A stretch of DNA of 42,531 bases from NCBI RefSeq assembly GCF_000308535.1, contig NZ_BAFW01000382.1, positions 1 through 42,531 of the forward strand. The letters are read 5' to 3'. The position numbers and the translations under genes were made by a program. Positions 24,571 to 33,193 of this stretch are shown one piece after another. The notes beneath the pieces were generated by a model. It made no database searches. It was not told the origin of the DNA and saw nothing but the letters and a program-made list of their open reading frames with translations. Each line of letters starts with the position of its first letter. The first letter of the stretch is position 1. The stretch comes from Nocardia cerradoensis NBRC 101014 (GTDB lineage: Bacteria; Actinomycetota; Actinomycetes; Mycobacteriales; Mycobacteriaceae).

Positions 24571-26262
24571 CTAGGGTTGAATCCAGGTGTCGGCGAGAGA
24601 CAAGAAGCTCTCCGAGGTGAACCGGAATCCGTTGACCTGGTTCCTGATTCCCGCGTACTGCAGTCGCTCGAAGAGCGGGAAGGTGACACCGTTGTCGATC
24701 AGGACGTTCTGCAGCTCGGTGTAGACCCGCTGCCGCTGCGCCTCGTCGGTCGCCTGTACCGCCTGCGTGAACAGATCACGCACCCGGGCCGCGGTCGCGG
24801 GATGCTGGGCATTCCGGGCCAGAGCCTTCGAATTCGCCAGTTGCTCGACGAGAATGTACTGCAGGGCACCGGGATCGGCACGGGTGAAATAGTTCTCGAT
24901 GAGATCGTACTGACCGCCCGCGATGGCGCCGGGGCGTTCCGCGTTGGTGACCACCTTCAACTGCAGGTCGATGCCGACCTTGCGCAGCTGGTCCTGGAAC
25001 AGCTCGGCACCGGGGCTGGACGCGGTGATCAACTGGGTGAGAGTGAGCCGCTTGCCGTCCTTCGACCGGTACTGGTCGCCTGGTGCGAGGCGCCATCCGT
25101 CGGCGTCGAGGAGCCGCCCGGCCTCCTGTGGGTCGTAGTTCAGTTTGGCGGCCTGCGAGACGAAGTAGGGTGTGGTGCTGTCGAAAGGTCCACCTACGGC
25201 CGGATAGTCGGATCCGAAAACCGTTGTGGCATAAGTCTTCACGTCGATCGCCTTGTACAGCGCGGCGCGGACCTGGTCATCGGCCAGCGGATGCCCGTCC
25301 GACACGTTCGGATACAGCGTGTACGAGACGCCGGGCAGCGGCCGCGACCGCACATAGGCGCCGGAGCGCGCAATCAGCTGCCGGTCTTCGACGGTGAACG
25401 GATTGCGTGGCCAGGCGATGTCGATCTGGCCGGAGACCAGGTTGCCGGTGCGGACGCTGTCCTCCGCGACGTAGCTGACCTTCACTCCGTCCAGATACGC
25501 CTCGCCGGTGTTCTTGCTCAGCGCCGAACCCCAGTGGTAGCCGGTGCGCCGGCTCAGCGAGACGCTCTCACCCGGGACGTATTTGTCGAGGACGAACAAT
25601 CCCGATCCGGCGATGTCGCCCTGGCAGCGCTGCTGCGGAGTCTTGCGGAACGACGCCGGGGACAGCAGGGCGAGGTTCGTGGTCGAGGTCGCCTGCAGGA
25701 ACGACGAATTCGGCTGGGAGAAGTGGAACTTCACCGTCTTTGCGTCGACCACTTCGGTCGATTCCAGGCCGACGATGTAGCTCGCGCCGAAGACCGTGCC
25801 GTTGGTCCGACGGGTCTCATCGAGGAAGGCGTCGAAGTTGGTTTTGACCGCCGCGGCGTCCAAGGGAGCGCCGTCGGCGAAGGTCACTCCATCGCGCAGG
25901 GTGAAGGTGTAGTCGCGGCCGTCGGGACTGATCTGCCATCCGGTGGCCAGCCAGGGCACGATCGCCCCGGTGTCGGGGTTCTGATCGGTCAGGGAATCGG
26001 CGAAATTGCGGATCAGTGAACGACTCTCGATCCAATACACCTGGAATGGATCGATGCACGGGAAGGCCGCGTTGTCGGGCCAGAACGCCAGCCGCAAGGT
26101 GCCGCCGCGTACCGGGTCGCGTTCCTCTCCGGAGGGTCCGCTGTCGTTGCCCCCACCGCCGCAGGCACTCGCGAGCAGCGCGGTGGCAGCGGCGAGCGCG
26201 AATGCCCCCGTGCGCCATCGGCGCTTGCGGCGGTGCGGGGTGGGCTTCAGGAAGGTCGGCAT
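24571..26262 (-). CDS. Substrate-binding lipoprotein of the first Dpp/Opp-type importer
   Basis: 563 residues from ATG 26262. The signal peptide has a basic N-region (HRRKRRW), a hydrophobic core and a lipobox ending ASAC with Cys34. The mature part is an SBP family 5 protein: GGTLRLAF, TGWQISPDGRDYTFTLRDGV and TFADGAPLDAAAV are the conserved early segments. Ligand specificity cannot be read. An alternative upstream start would extend into a non-coding-like Arg-rich stretch. The neighbouring oxidative desulfurisation-type enzymes suggest a sulfur-containing ligand rather than an ordinary peptide. Confidence 0.92.
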   Translation of the reverse strand: MPTFLKPTPHRRKRRWRTGAFALAAATALLASACGGGGNDSGPSGEERDPVRGGTLRLAFWPDNAAFPCIDPFQVYWIESRSLIRNFADSLTDQNPDTGAIVPWLATGWQISPDGRDYTFTLRDGVTFADGAPLDAAAVKTNFDAFLDETRRTNGTVFGASYIVGLESTEVVDAKTVKFHFSQPNSSFLQATSTTNLALLSPASFRKTPQQRCQGDIAGSGLFVLDKYVPGESVSLSRRTGYHWGSALSKNTGEAYLDGVKVSYVAEDSVRTGNLVSGQIDIAWPRNPFTVEDRQLIARSGAYVRSRPLPGVSYTLYPNVSDGHPLADDQVRAALYKAIDVKTYATTVFGSDYPAVGGPFDSTTPYFVSQAAKLNYDPQEAGRLLDADGWRLAPGDQYRSKDGKRLTLTQLITASSPGAELFQDQLRKVGIDLQLKVVTNAERPGAIAGGQYDLIENYFTRADPGALQYILVEQLANSKALARNAQHPATAARVRDLFTQAVQATDEAQRQRVYTELQNVLIDNGVTFPLFERLQYAGIRNQVNGFRFTSESFLSLADTWIQP

Positions 26263-26315
26263 CGGGATGGTCCTCGCGACGAAACGAAAAGTATGGATGG
26301 ACAGGGAAACCGGGA

Positions 26316-27494
26316 CTACGCGCCCGGCCGGAGGATCGCGCGGCCGGCGGCCAGCAGTGCGGCGTCTTCCTGCGGCGGATGGACCCGCACGCACAGCACG
26401 TCGCGCAGATGCCGTTCGAGCGGGTTGTGCCGAGTCAGCGCCGCGTTGCCGAGCGCCGCGACGGCCGTCTCGACCGCCGCGATGGCGGAGCGTGCGATCA
26501 GCACCTTGACCGCTGAGAGCTGTTGCGGCACACCGGGTTCCCCGGCGGCGAGCCGGTGCAGGGTGCCGTACAGCAGGGTTTCGGCCTGCACGATCTGGCT
26601 CTCGATCTCGCCGGCCACCGCCTGGATGCGCTCGGTCTCGGCGATCGGCTTACCCAGCGCGGAGGGCACGCGCGCGCGGGCGTACGCGGTGAATGCGGTG
26701 CGGGCGGCGCGTGCCACGCCGACGTAGAGGGCCGAATGCCCGAACGAGGCGGGGCCCGATGTCGCCGCCGGATCGCGATACACCCCGTCGACGAACGGGA
26801 TCTCGCGGAAATTCTCCGCGGGCACCGCGACCCCCGTGTAGGTCACGTCGTGGGTGTTGGAGGCCCGCAATCCGAGATGGTCCCAGGTGTCGTGCCAGGT
26901 GATGCCCGCCGCGTCGGCGGGAACCAGGAAATGTCCGACCCGCTGCGGGGATTCGTCGGTGGCCGCCCACACCACGTGGTAGGTCAACGCCCGTCCGCCG
27001 GTGGCGAAAGACTTGCGCCCGTCGAGGATCCAGCCGGATTCGGTGCGGCGGGCGATCGTGGCGGGCAGTCCGCCGCGGGCCGGCGCGCCCAGCTCCGGTT
27101 CGGCACGGACGGCGTTGACCAGCGCCGGGCCGTCGAGTGAGCGCCGCACCAGTTCGGCGTAGACCGTATCGGGCCAGCCGCCGGTGTCGGCCTGAGTCCG
27201 GTGCACACCGAGATTGTTCGCCGCGATGAGCGCGACCGACGGGTCGCCCTCGCCGAGAGCCACCAGAATTCGCGCCACCCGGTGATGATCGAGTTCGGGT
27301 CCGCCGTAGCGGGCGGCGATCGTGGCGGTGAGGTACCCGCCGCGATGCGCGGCGCGCAAGCCGGCGAGCGGAACATCGCCGGATCGGTCGTATTCGGCTG
27401 CGGTTGCGGCGATTTCGGTCGTCAGCGCCGCCAGGGCGGCGGGCGAGGTATCCGGAACTGTCAACACCGGATATCCGCTCGGTGCGGTGGTCAC
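26316..27494 (-). CDS. Acyl-CoA dehydrogenase-fold flavoenzyme (SfnB/DszC-like)
   Basis: 392 residues from GTG 27494, overlapping the stop of the LLM gene (GTGA). It has the acyl-CoA dehydrogenase fold: AARYGGPELDHHRVARILVA, a beta-domain GWILDGRKSFATGG, and a helical C-terminal part ending in NPLERHLRDVLCVRVHPPQED. This form, with VHPPQED near the end, is common in SfnB-type proteins linked to dimethylsulfone/organosulfur use and in DszC-like flavin-dependent monooxygenases, not classic beta-oxidation enzymes. Coupling to an SsuD-like LLM gene supports a two-step oxidation or desulfurisation. The exact reaction is unknown. Confidence 0.85.
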   Translation of the reverse strand: MTTAPSGYPVLTVPDTSPAALAALTTEIAATAAEYDRSGDVPLAGLRAAHRGGYLTATIAARYGGPELDHHRVARILVALGEGDPSVALIAANNLGVHRTQADTGGWPDTVYAELVRRSLDGPALVNAVRAEPELGAPARGGLPATIARRTESGWILDGRKSFATGGRALTYHVVWAATDESPQRVGHFLVPADAAGITWHDTWDHLGLRASNTHDVTYTGVAVPAENFREIPFVDGVYRDPAATSGPASFGHSALYVGVARAARTAFTAYARARVPSALGKPIAETERIQAVAGEIESQIVQAETLLYGTLHRLAAGEPGVPQQLSAVKVLIARSAIAAVETAVAALGNAALTRHNPLERHLRDVLCVRVHPPQEDAALLAAGRAILRPGA

Positions 27495-28678
27495 GGGCGG
27501 GCCGCCGCTGCGAGCGCGCCGAGGTGTTCGGACTGCAGGGTGCCGCGCCGGCCGGTCGCCTTCCGATGCGCCAACTCCTGGCGAACCAGCGGCAGCACGT
27601 AGCGTCCGTAGTCGATGACGTCGTTGAGGGTGTCGTAGCCGCGAATCGATACCAGGCTCGCACCCAGATCGATGTAGTCCAGAATCGCCGCCGCGACCGT
27701 CTCCGGGCTGCCCACCAGCGCGCTCGACGCACCGGCGGCATTGGTCACCGCGGTGGTACGCGTCCACAGCGCGCGATCGTAGATCTCCTGGCGCTGAGCG
27801 AATTCCAGCGCTCGTTGCGAGCCGACATTCTGCGGTGAGCCGGTGAATCGCTTGCGCGGCGGACTGTTGTCGAGATTGCGTGCGATCCGTTCGACGTAGT
27901 CACGCGCCTTGGCCCAGGCCAGGTCGTCGGTGCGGTCGATGATCGGGCGGAAGGTCACCCAGATGCGCGGGCGGTCGGTGCGCCCGGCCGCCGCGGCGAT
28001 GCTGTGCACGCGTTCGATCTGGCCCTTGACGTCGGCCAGCGGTTCGCCCCAGAAAGCGAAGATGTCCGCCTTGGCCGCGCCGATCGCGAACGCGGCATCG
28101 GACTGCCCGCCGAACGAGATCGGAATCGAGTCGCCGTAGGGCGGGAATCCGGGGCCGAAATCATCGAAGCGATAGTGCTCGCCGGCATACGAGAACGACT
28201 CTTTCTCGGTCCACGCACGGCGCAGCACATCGATGAATTCGCCGGTGCGCGCATAACGCTGGTCCTTGGGCAGATAGTCGCCCTGTCGTGCCTGTTCGGC
28301 ATCGTTTCCGCCGGAAATCAGATGCAGTACCGCCCGGCCCTCGGTGAGCTGGTCCAGGGTGGCCAGCTGCTGGGCGGCGACCGTCGGGAATACCGTGTTG
28401 GGGCGTACCGCGACGATCGGCTTCAAGGTGTCGCTGAGCTGACCGACCGCCGAGGCGAGCACGAACGAATCGGCACTGGACGATCCGTACGGCAGTAGCG
28501 TCGCGTCGAATCCGGCGTCCTCGAGGGTGCGGACGTAGCGCTTCACGAAGGGCAGATCGATGCCGCGGGTGGGAATCGGCTCGAGTTCGGTCGAGGGATT
28601 CGTATGCGTCAGGCTGATGAATTCCACAGTCGGTGCGGCGGTGGCCGGCACCGGTTCGGCACTGGTTTCCACGGTCAT
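27491..28678 (-). CDS. LLM-class flavin-dependent monooxygenase (SsuD-like)
   Basis: 395 residues from ATG 28678. Bacterial-luciferase-like fold with the alkanesulfonate monooxygenase pattern: VAVRPNTVFPTVAAQQLATL, then LTEGRAVLHLISGG, QARQGDYLPKDQRYAR and a Gly-rich SALVGSPETVAAAILDYI. SsuD enzymes use reduced FMN and O2 to release sulfite from sulfonates. First gene of the minus-strand operon that ends at 19151. It is divergent from the LysR gene across 257 bp. It is paralogous to the LLM gene at 35637. Confidence 0.9.
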   Translation of the reverse strand: MTVETSAEPVPATAAPTVEFISLTHTNPSTELEPIPTRGIDLPFVKRYVRTLEDAGFDATLLPYGSSSADSFVLASAVGQLSDTLKPIVAVRPNTVFPTVAAQQLATLDQLTEGRAVLHLISGGNDAEQARQGDYLPKDQRYARTGEFIDVLRRAWTEKESFSYAGEHYRFDDFGPGFPPYGDSIPISFGGQSDAAFAIGAAKADIFAFWGEPLADVKGQIERVHSIAAAAGRTDRPRIWVTFRPIIDRTDDLAWAKARDYVERIARNLDNSPPRKRFTGSPQNVGSQRALEFAQRQEIYDRALWTRTTAVTNAAGASSALVGSPETVAAAILDYIDLGASLVSIRGYDTLNDVIDYGRYVLPLVRQELAHRKATGRRGTLQSEHLGALAAAARP

Positions 28679-28776
28679 GACAGTCCTTCCGGCAATGGTC
28701 TCGGATGTGCGCGCACCGAATCACGGCCGGACACGGAACGTCATGCTAATGAGCCGCTGAGCGCGAAAACCAGAGT

Positions 28777-28799
28777 TCGAATCGTGAAATTCGATTCGA
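28777..28799. promoter_or_regulatory. Inverted repeat TCGAATCG-N7-CGATTCGA, candidate LysR-type regulator site
   Basis: Perfect 8-bp arms around TGAAATT in the divergent promoter region between the LLM operon (start 28678) and lysR (start 28936). Size and location fit the recognition site of a LysR-type regulator, whose sites normally have interrupted dyad symmetry. It is about 100 bp from the LLM start and 137 bp from the lysR start. Confidence 0.6.
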
Positions 28800-28935
28800 T
28801 TACCCGATAACGACCGATAGGGTGAAAGAAATATCCGTGGAATTCTGATCGGGCCGATTTCAAAGGTATGCAAGTCCTTCGGGACAGCGTTAGCTGGTCG
28901 AACTTACTGTGCCGTTCAGAAGGTGGCTGAAGTTT

Positions 28936-29817
28936 ATGGCGGATCCCCTGGATTTGACGCACCTGCGCACGCTGGTGACCATCGCCGAGACCGGCGGGTT
29001 CCGGCGTGCGGCGGACGCGTTGCATCTGAGCCAGCCCACGGTCAGCCAGCACATCCGCATGCTGGAACGGCGCCTGAAGCTGTCGCTCGTCGAAAGGCAC
29101 GGCCGCGGTTCGTATTTCACCCCGGACGGCGAACGCCTGGTGGCCGAGGCACGCAAACTGCTCGACGCCCAGGACGAAGTGCTCGCTCGCTTCGCCGGAT
29201 CGGCGCCGGTGCAGATCACCATCGGCTCGACCGAGCATGCGGGCGACGGGCTGCTGACCGAATTGCTCGCTGTCCTGCGTACCGCCTATCCGGACGCTCA
29301 TCTGCATTTCCGGATCGATCGCTCCACCGCGCTCACGGAATCGGTGAGTAAGGGCGTGGTGGATCTCGCGGTGGTGCTGGGCGGCAACACCACCGAGCCG
29401 GTCGGCGCCGAGGTGGGCCTGCTCGATCTGCGCTGGGTCGCGGGAACCACCTGGCAGCTGCCGCCCGCACCGGGGCCCATCTCGCTGGTGGCGTTCGAGG
29501 AGCCCTGTGGATTGCGGCGGCGGGCCGTGCAGAAGCTCGGCGAGCTGGGCTATCAGGTGGCCGTGACCGCGGAATCCGGCAATTTGGACGGCGTGGTGGC
29601 GGCCGCGAAGGCCGGTCTCGGGATCGCGCTGCTGCCGTTTCTCACGGCTCCGCCCGGTGGCCTCGCCGAGATCCGGGAGCTGCCCGCGATGGGCTCGATC
29701 GATGTGCGATTGGTAGCCCGGCGCGGACTCGGTCACGATATCGAGAACACCGCCGTCGACGCGATCACCGCGCACTATCGCTCGATCACCGGCCGCCGGC
29801 TGAGGGGAGTCGCGTAA
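28936..29817 (+). CDS. LysR family transcriptional regulator
   Basis: 293 residues from ATG 28936; an upstream start at 28909 would add 9 less plausible residues. The LysR HTH is at about residues 7-64 (TLVTIAETGGFRRAADALHL, then SQPTVSQHIRMLERRLKLSL). The effector domain contains ITIGSTEHAGDG and AAKAGLGIALLP. By location it probably activates the divergent monooxygenase/ABC operon in response to sulfur status or substrate, as CysB/Cbl-type regulators do. The closest subtype cannot be decided. The stop overlaps the rhodanese start (TAATG). Confidence 0.9.
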   Translation: MADPLDLTHLRTLVTIAETGGFRRAADALHLSQPTVSQHIRMLERRLKLSLVERHGRGSYFTPDGERLVAEARKLLDAQDEVLARFAGSAPVQITIGSTEHAGDGLLTELLAVLRTAYPDAHLHFRIDRSTALTESVSKGVVDLAVVLGGNTTEPVGAEVGLLDLRWVAGTTWQLPPAPGPISLVAFEEPCGLRRRAVQKLGELGYQVAVTAESGNLDGVVAAAKAGLGIALLPFLTAPPGGLAEIRELPAMGSIDVRLVARRGLGHDIENTAVDAITAHYRSITGRRLRGVA

Positions 29818-30683
29818 TGACTTCGCGGACAGACAGTGTGATCACCGCCGAGGAACTGGCCGAGCGGCTCGACGCCGGGGTGCCCGTGACGGTTCTCGAC
29901 GTGCGCTGGCAACTGGACCAGCCCGACGGCCGGAAAGCCTACGGCGCCGGCCACATTCCGGGTGCCGCCTATGTGGACCTCGAATCCGAACTGTCCGACC
30001 ATTCGATCACCGGGCGCGGGCGCCATCCGCTACCGGCGGGCGCCCGGCTGCAAGCGGCAGCGCGGCGCTGGGGCGCGCGGACCGGAGTGCCGATCGTGGT
30101 GTACGACAACTGGAATCGTGCGGGCTCGGCGCGCGCGTGGTGGGTACTGCGCGCCGCCGGCGTCACCGATGTACGCATCCTCGACGGCGGGCTCGCTGCC
30201 TGGACCGGGATCGGTCGCGACCTGGCACAGGGCAACGAACAGCCGACGCTCGGCGATCTCACGGTTGCGCACGACAACCTGTACGCGGGCGCGGCGAACA
30301 CGGTGACCGCGGACGAGGCGGCCGGGCTCACCACCGCGGGAGTCCTGATCGACGCACGGGCACCCGAGCGGTTCCGTGGGGACAGTGAGCCGGTCGATCC
30401 GGTGGCCGGGCATATTCCCGGCGCCGTCAACGTCCCGTACGCCGGCCTGCTCGACGAGCACGGATTCTTCCGTCCCGCAACGGAACTCGACGCGATCTTC
30501 GCGTCCGCGCAGGTGGGTGACGGGAGGGCCGTGGGCGCCTACTGCGGTTCCGGGGTCACCGCCGCCGTGGTCATCGCGGCCTTGCGGATCACCGGCATCG
30601 ACGCGGCGTTGTTTCCGGGGTCGTGGTCGCAGTGGAGCGCGGAGGCCGGGCGTCCGGTCGCCGTGGCGGCGCCGCCGGACTGA
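29817..30683 (+). CDS. Sulfurtransferase with two rhodanese domains (thiosulfate/3-mercaptopyruvate type)
   Basis: 288 residues. The N-terminal rhodanese domain (about 8-135) has YDNWNRAGSARAWW and lacks the catalytic Cys, as is normal. The C-terminal domain (about 160-285) has the active-site loop YCGSGVTA with Cys243. Such enzymes move sulfane sulfur from thiosulfate or 3-mercaptopyruvate to cyanide or thiols. Translational coupling to the LysR gene and the surrounding organosulfur genes support a role in handling sulfur released by the monooxygenases. It is convergent with the GlcD-like gene, with 5 bp between stops. Confidence 0.92.
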   Translation: MTSRTDSVITAEELAERLDAGVPVTVLDVRWQLDQPDGRKAYGAGHIPGAAYVDLESELSDHSITGRGRHPLPAGARLQAAARRWGARTGVPIVVYDNWNRAGSARAWWVLRAAGVTDVRILDGGLAAWTGIGRDLAQGNEQPTLGDLTVAHDNLYAGAANTVTADEAAGLTTAGVLIDARAPERFRGDSEPVDPVAGHIPGAVNVPYAGLLDEHGFFRPATELDAIFASAQVGDGRAVGAYCGSGVTAAVVIAALRITGIDAALFPGSWSQWSAEAGRPVAVAAPPD

Positions 30684-30688
30684 CCCGA

Positions 30689-32041
30689 TCAGAACATCTT
30701 TCCCGGATTGAACAGCCCGGAGGGGTCCAGCGCACGCCGGACCGCGCGCTGAACCCGCAGCGCGTCGGGTCCCAGTTCGCGCTCCAGCCAGCGCCGCTTG
30801 AGCAGCCCCACGCCGTGCTCACCGGTGATGGTGCCGCCCAGTTGCAATGCGGTGGCGAATATCTCGTCCGCCGCGTTCTCGGCACGCCCGAGGGCTGCGG
30901 GGTCGTGCTCGGGAACGACGATGATGGGATGCAGATTTCCGTCTCCGGCATGGCCGAAGGTGTAGATCCTGCTGTCGTGCCGGCCGGCGATCTCGGTGAT
31001 CCGGCGCACGGCCTCGCCGATCCGTGATCGCGGCACCGCGATGTCCTCGATGAGTACCCGGCCGTGCCGCTCCAGTGCGGGGAGAGCTGCGCGGCGCACC
31101 GTGAGCAATTCGTCCGCGGCGGCGGAATCCGTGCCGACGGACACGCGGGACGCGAAGCGCGCGAACGTCGATTCGACGATCGCGGCCTCTGCGTCGGCAC
31201 CGAAACCATCGGTCTGGGCGACGACGAACGCGCCCGCCGCCGCACCGCGCACCCCCGACCACTCCTGGGCCTCCCGAAGCGATGCCCCGTCGAGCAATTC
31301 CAGCATCGCGGGCCGTACCCGCGCGGCTAGTACGGCCGCTGTGGCCGCGGCCGCCTGCTCGACGTCATCGAAATAGGCGGCGACCGTCACCGTGCGCACC
31401 GGAATCGGTTGCAACCGCACCGTCGCCGACACGATCACGCCGAGAGTGCCCTCCGAGCCGGTGAACAAGCTCGTCAGATCCAGTCCCGCGACGCCTTTCA
31501 CGGTGCGTCGTCCGGTATGCAGCAGCCTGCCATCGGCGAGGACCACGCTCAGGCCCAACACCGAATCGCCGGTCACCCCGTACTTCACACATCGCAGCCC
31601 ACCCGCGTTGGTGGCGATATTGCCCCCGATCGTCGAGATCGCGACACTGGCCGGATCCGGCGCATACCGCAGGCCGGCCCGGGCGGCCGCGGCGTCGAGC
31701 ACCGCGCCGCTGACACCGGGTTCCACCACCGCGTACTCGTCGGCCTCGGCGATCCGTAGAATTCGGTCGAGCCCACTGACATCGAGGATCAGCGAACCCG
31801 CACCGGCACTCGCGCCACCCGCCAGCCCGCTGCCGGCCCCTCGCACGACCACCGTCAGCCCGGCCTCCGCCGCGAATTCCACTGCCCGCCGCACGTCGTC
31901 CACGGTCGCCGCGCACACCAGCACCTCGGGTTGCCCCTCGGCTCGATGAGCCGATCGATCCGACTTCACGTGCTCGGGGATCGCGGAGCCGATGAGCACC
32001 GTCCCCGTGATCGATTTCGGCCCGGTGGCGGGAATGGTCAT
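30689..32041 (-). CDS. FAD-linked oxidase, GlcD/D-2-hydroxyacid dehydrogenase-like
   Basis: 450 residues from ATG 32041, with GAAGGAG at good spacing. The PCMH-type FAD domain is at about residues 30-205: VVVRGAGSGLAGGASA, STIGGNIATNAGGLRCVKYG and TSLFTGSEGTLGVI. The C-terminal FAD-oxidase domain has FGHAGDGNLHPIIVV and TGEHGVGLLKR, diagnostic of glycolate/D-lactate-type enzymes. It would oxidise a 2-hydroxy acid, possibly produced from the cluster substrate. Its 400-bp leader contains a strong inverted repeat, so it probably has its own promoter. Confidence 0.9.
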   Translation of the reverse strand: MTIPATGPKSITGTVLIGSAIPEHVKSDRSAHRAEGQPEVLVCAATVDDVRRAVEFAAEAGLTVVVRGAGSGLAGGASAGAGSLILDVSGLDRILRIAEADEYAVVEPGVSGAVLDAAAARAGLRYAPDPASVAISTIGGNIATNAGGLRCVKYGVTGDSVLGLSVVLADGRLLHTGRRTVKGVAGLDLTSLFTGSEGTLGVIVSATVRLQPIPVRTVTVAAYFDDVEQAAAATAAVLAARVRPAMLELLDGASLREAQEWSGVRGAAAGAFVVAQTDGFGADAEAAIVESTFARFASRVSVGTDSAAADELLTVRRAALPALERHGRVLIEDIAVPRSRIGEAVRRITEIAGRHDSRIYTFGHAGDGNLHPIIVVPEHDPAALGRAENAADEIFATALQLGGTITGEHGVGLLKRRWLERELGPDALRVQRAVRRALDPSGLFNPGKMF

Positions 32042-32446
32042 CGAGGTACTCCTTCGGGTCCGCGTGCGCCGGCGTGGCAACGGGGCGCTGGTTCATTTTC
32101 TCCGCTTGCCGGAGCTTTGCGCCGCTGGCGACGATCGAAGTATCCGATCACTGCCTATTGCGAGCCTGCCCGTCTGGCCCTTGATCGTCATGGAGTGAAA
32201 TACTCAACCATTTTTGCGCCATATCCGGAATGCGGATATGCGACGCAAGCATTTCATGTAGCCACTCTATGCGGATGGGAGTTACCACTGTCGGTTCTTG
32301 CGTCTCCCTTGTGGTTGGTCCGATCCGGCCGATGTTACGAAGATGACGCGCAATACTCATCGTGCAACAGCCCCCGCATTGGATGGGCTGTCGGTGCAGC
32401 ATTCGGCGGGCACAGCCGATCCGAACGTAACGGCTGCGGGTGCAGG
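32042..32446. other. Regulatory intergenic region upstream of the GlcD-like gene
   Basis: About 400 bp between the end of the alpha/beta hydrolase gene and the GlcD-like start, both on the minus strand. It is AT-richer than its surroundings in the middle (about 32150-32290) and contains an extended inverted repeat. I find no hairpin followed by a U-run in the minus transcript, so no intrinsic terminator for the long operon is identified. No open frame here looks like a gene. Confidence 0.55.
32214..32248. repeat. Extended inverted repeat (CATATCCG-GAATG-CGGATATG core)
   Basis: An 8-bp perfect core stem (32220-32227 with 32233-32240) around a 5-base loop is extended by TTGCG/CGCAA outer arms across a small asymmetric bulge. 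It lies about 180-205 bp before the GlcD-like start. The T-run is on the wrong side for a minus-strand terminator. It is a candidate operator or RNA structure. Confidence 0.55.
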
Positions 32447-33193
32447 TCAGAGTTTCGGAGTCACGATCGGCGGGACCTCAGCGCCCAGCCGCAGCGACTC
32501 GAGGAACAGCACGATTGTCGCGGCCACGGAGCGGTGCGCGACATCGTTGAGCACGTCGTGTCGGCCGCCCTGTACGAGGCGGAGGTCGGTGCGCGGTGCC
32601 CGCGTGTACGCGTCGATCGCCGCGGCCACAGGGGTGATGCGGTCGTCGGTGCCGTGCAGCGCTAGTGTCGGGCGGTCGTGCGCTCCGATCGCGACCGTCT
32701 GCCACGGCACCGGCAATGCTATTGCGCCGCGGGTGAATTCGCCGTCCGCTGATATCGTGGCGCGGTGCACCGGGCACGCGGTGCGGGCATCGACCTCGTC
32801 CGCCCATTCGGTGCCCACCGCATCGGTCGTGGGGCTTCGTGGCGCGGGGGAGGGAAGCGCGATTGCCGCCAGCACAGCACCTTCCACCGGTAGGTCCGAG
32901 ACGAGCCGCGCCGCCAGCGTAGCCCCGCTGTCCGAACCGAGCAGGATCCGCGGCGCCGGCAGTGATTCGTCGGCCAGTACCTTTTCGACGGCCGCTCGGG
33001 TTCCTGCGAAATCGTCGAGTGCCACCGGCACGTACCGCACCCGATACCCGTCGGCCGAGAGCCGCCGGCCTAGACGACCGTACGATCCGGCGGTCTCCCC
33101 GCGCCCGGGTAGCAGTATGACGGTGCCGCGCGGTGTGGCGCCCGCGGGTTCGTCCCACACGCCGGTTGCCGGATGTGCCTGCGTCGTTGTCAT
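32447..33193 (-). CDS. Alpha/beta hydrolase
   Basis: 248 residues from ATG 33193, overlapping the stop of the cupin gene. Alpha/beta-hydrolase fold with nucleophile elbow GSDSG (Ser89), acid in HGTDDRITP (Asp183 or Asp184) and His212 in GGRHDVLND. The oxyanion loop LLPGRGETAGSYG follows the first strand. The arrangement resembles monoglyceride-lipase/lysophospholipase-like esterases. It is the last gene of the long operon and may hydrolyse an ester or thioester product of the pathway. Its substrate is unknown. Confidence 0.88.
   Translation of the reverse strand: MTTTQAHPATGVWDEPAGATPRGTVILLPGRGETAGSYGRLGRRLSADGYRVRYVPVALDDFAGTRAAVEKVLADESLPAPRILLGSDSGATLAARLVSDLPVEGAVLAAIALPSPAPRSPTTDAVGTEWADEVDARTACPVHRATISADGEFTRGAIALPVPWQTVAIGAHDRPTLALHGTDDRITPVAAAIDAYTRAPRTDLRLVQGGRHDVLNDVAHRSVAATIVLFLESLRLGAEVPPIVTPKL

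Noticed and set aside
28700..28740. Short minus-strand ORF MTFRVRP upstream of the LLM gene as a cysteine attenuator
   Set aside because: It has no Cys codons and no ribosome-binding site, so an attenuator is not supported.
28679..28935. SAM or cysteine-type riboswitch in the leader of the monooxygenase operon
   Set aside because: No conserved riboswitch core could be recognised by eye; only the simple dyad is clear. A covariance-model search would be decisive.
32211..32248. Intrinsic terminator for the long minus-strand operon
   Set aside because: The hairpin is good, but the T-run is on the plus strand before the stem, giving A residues rather than U residues after it in the minus transcript.
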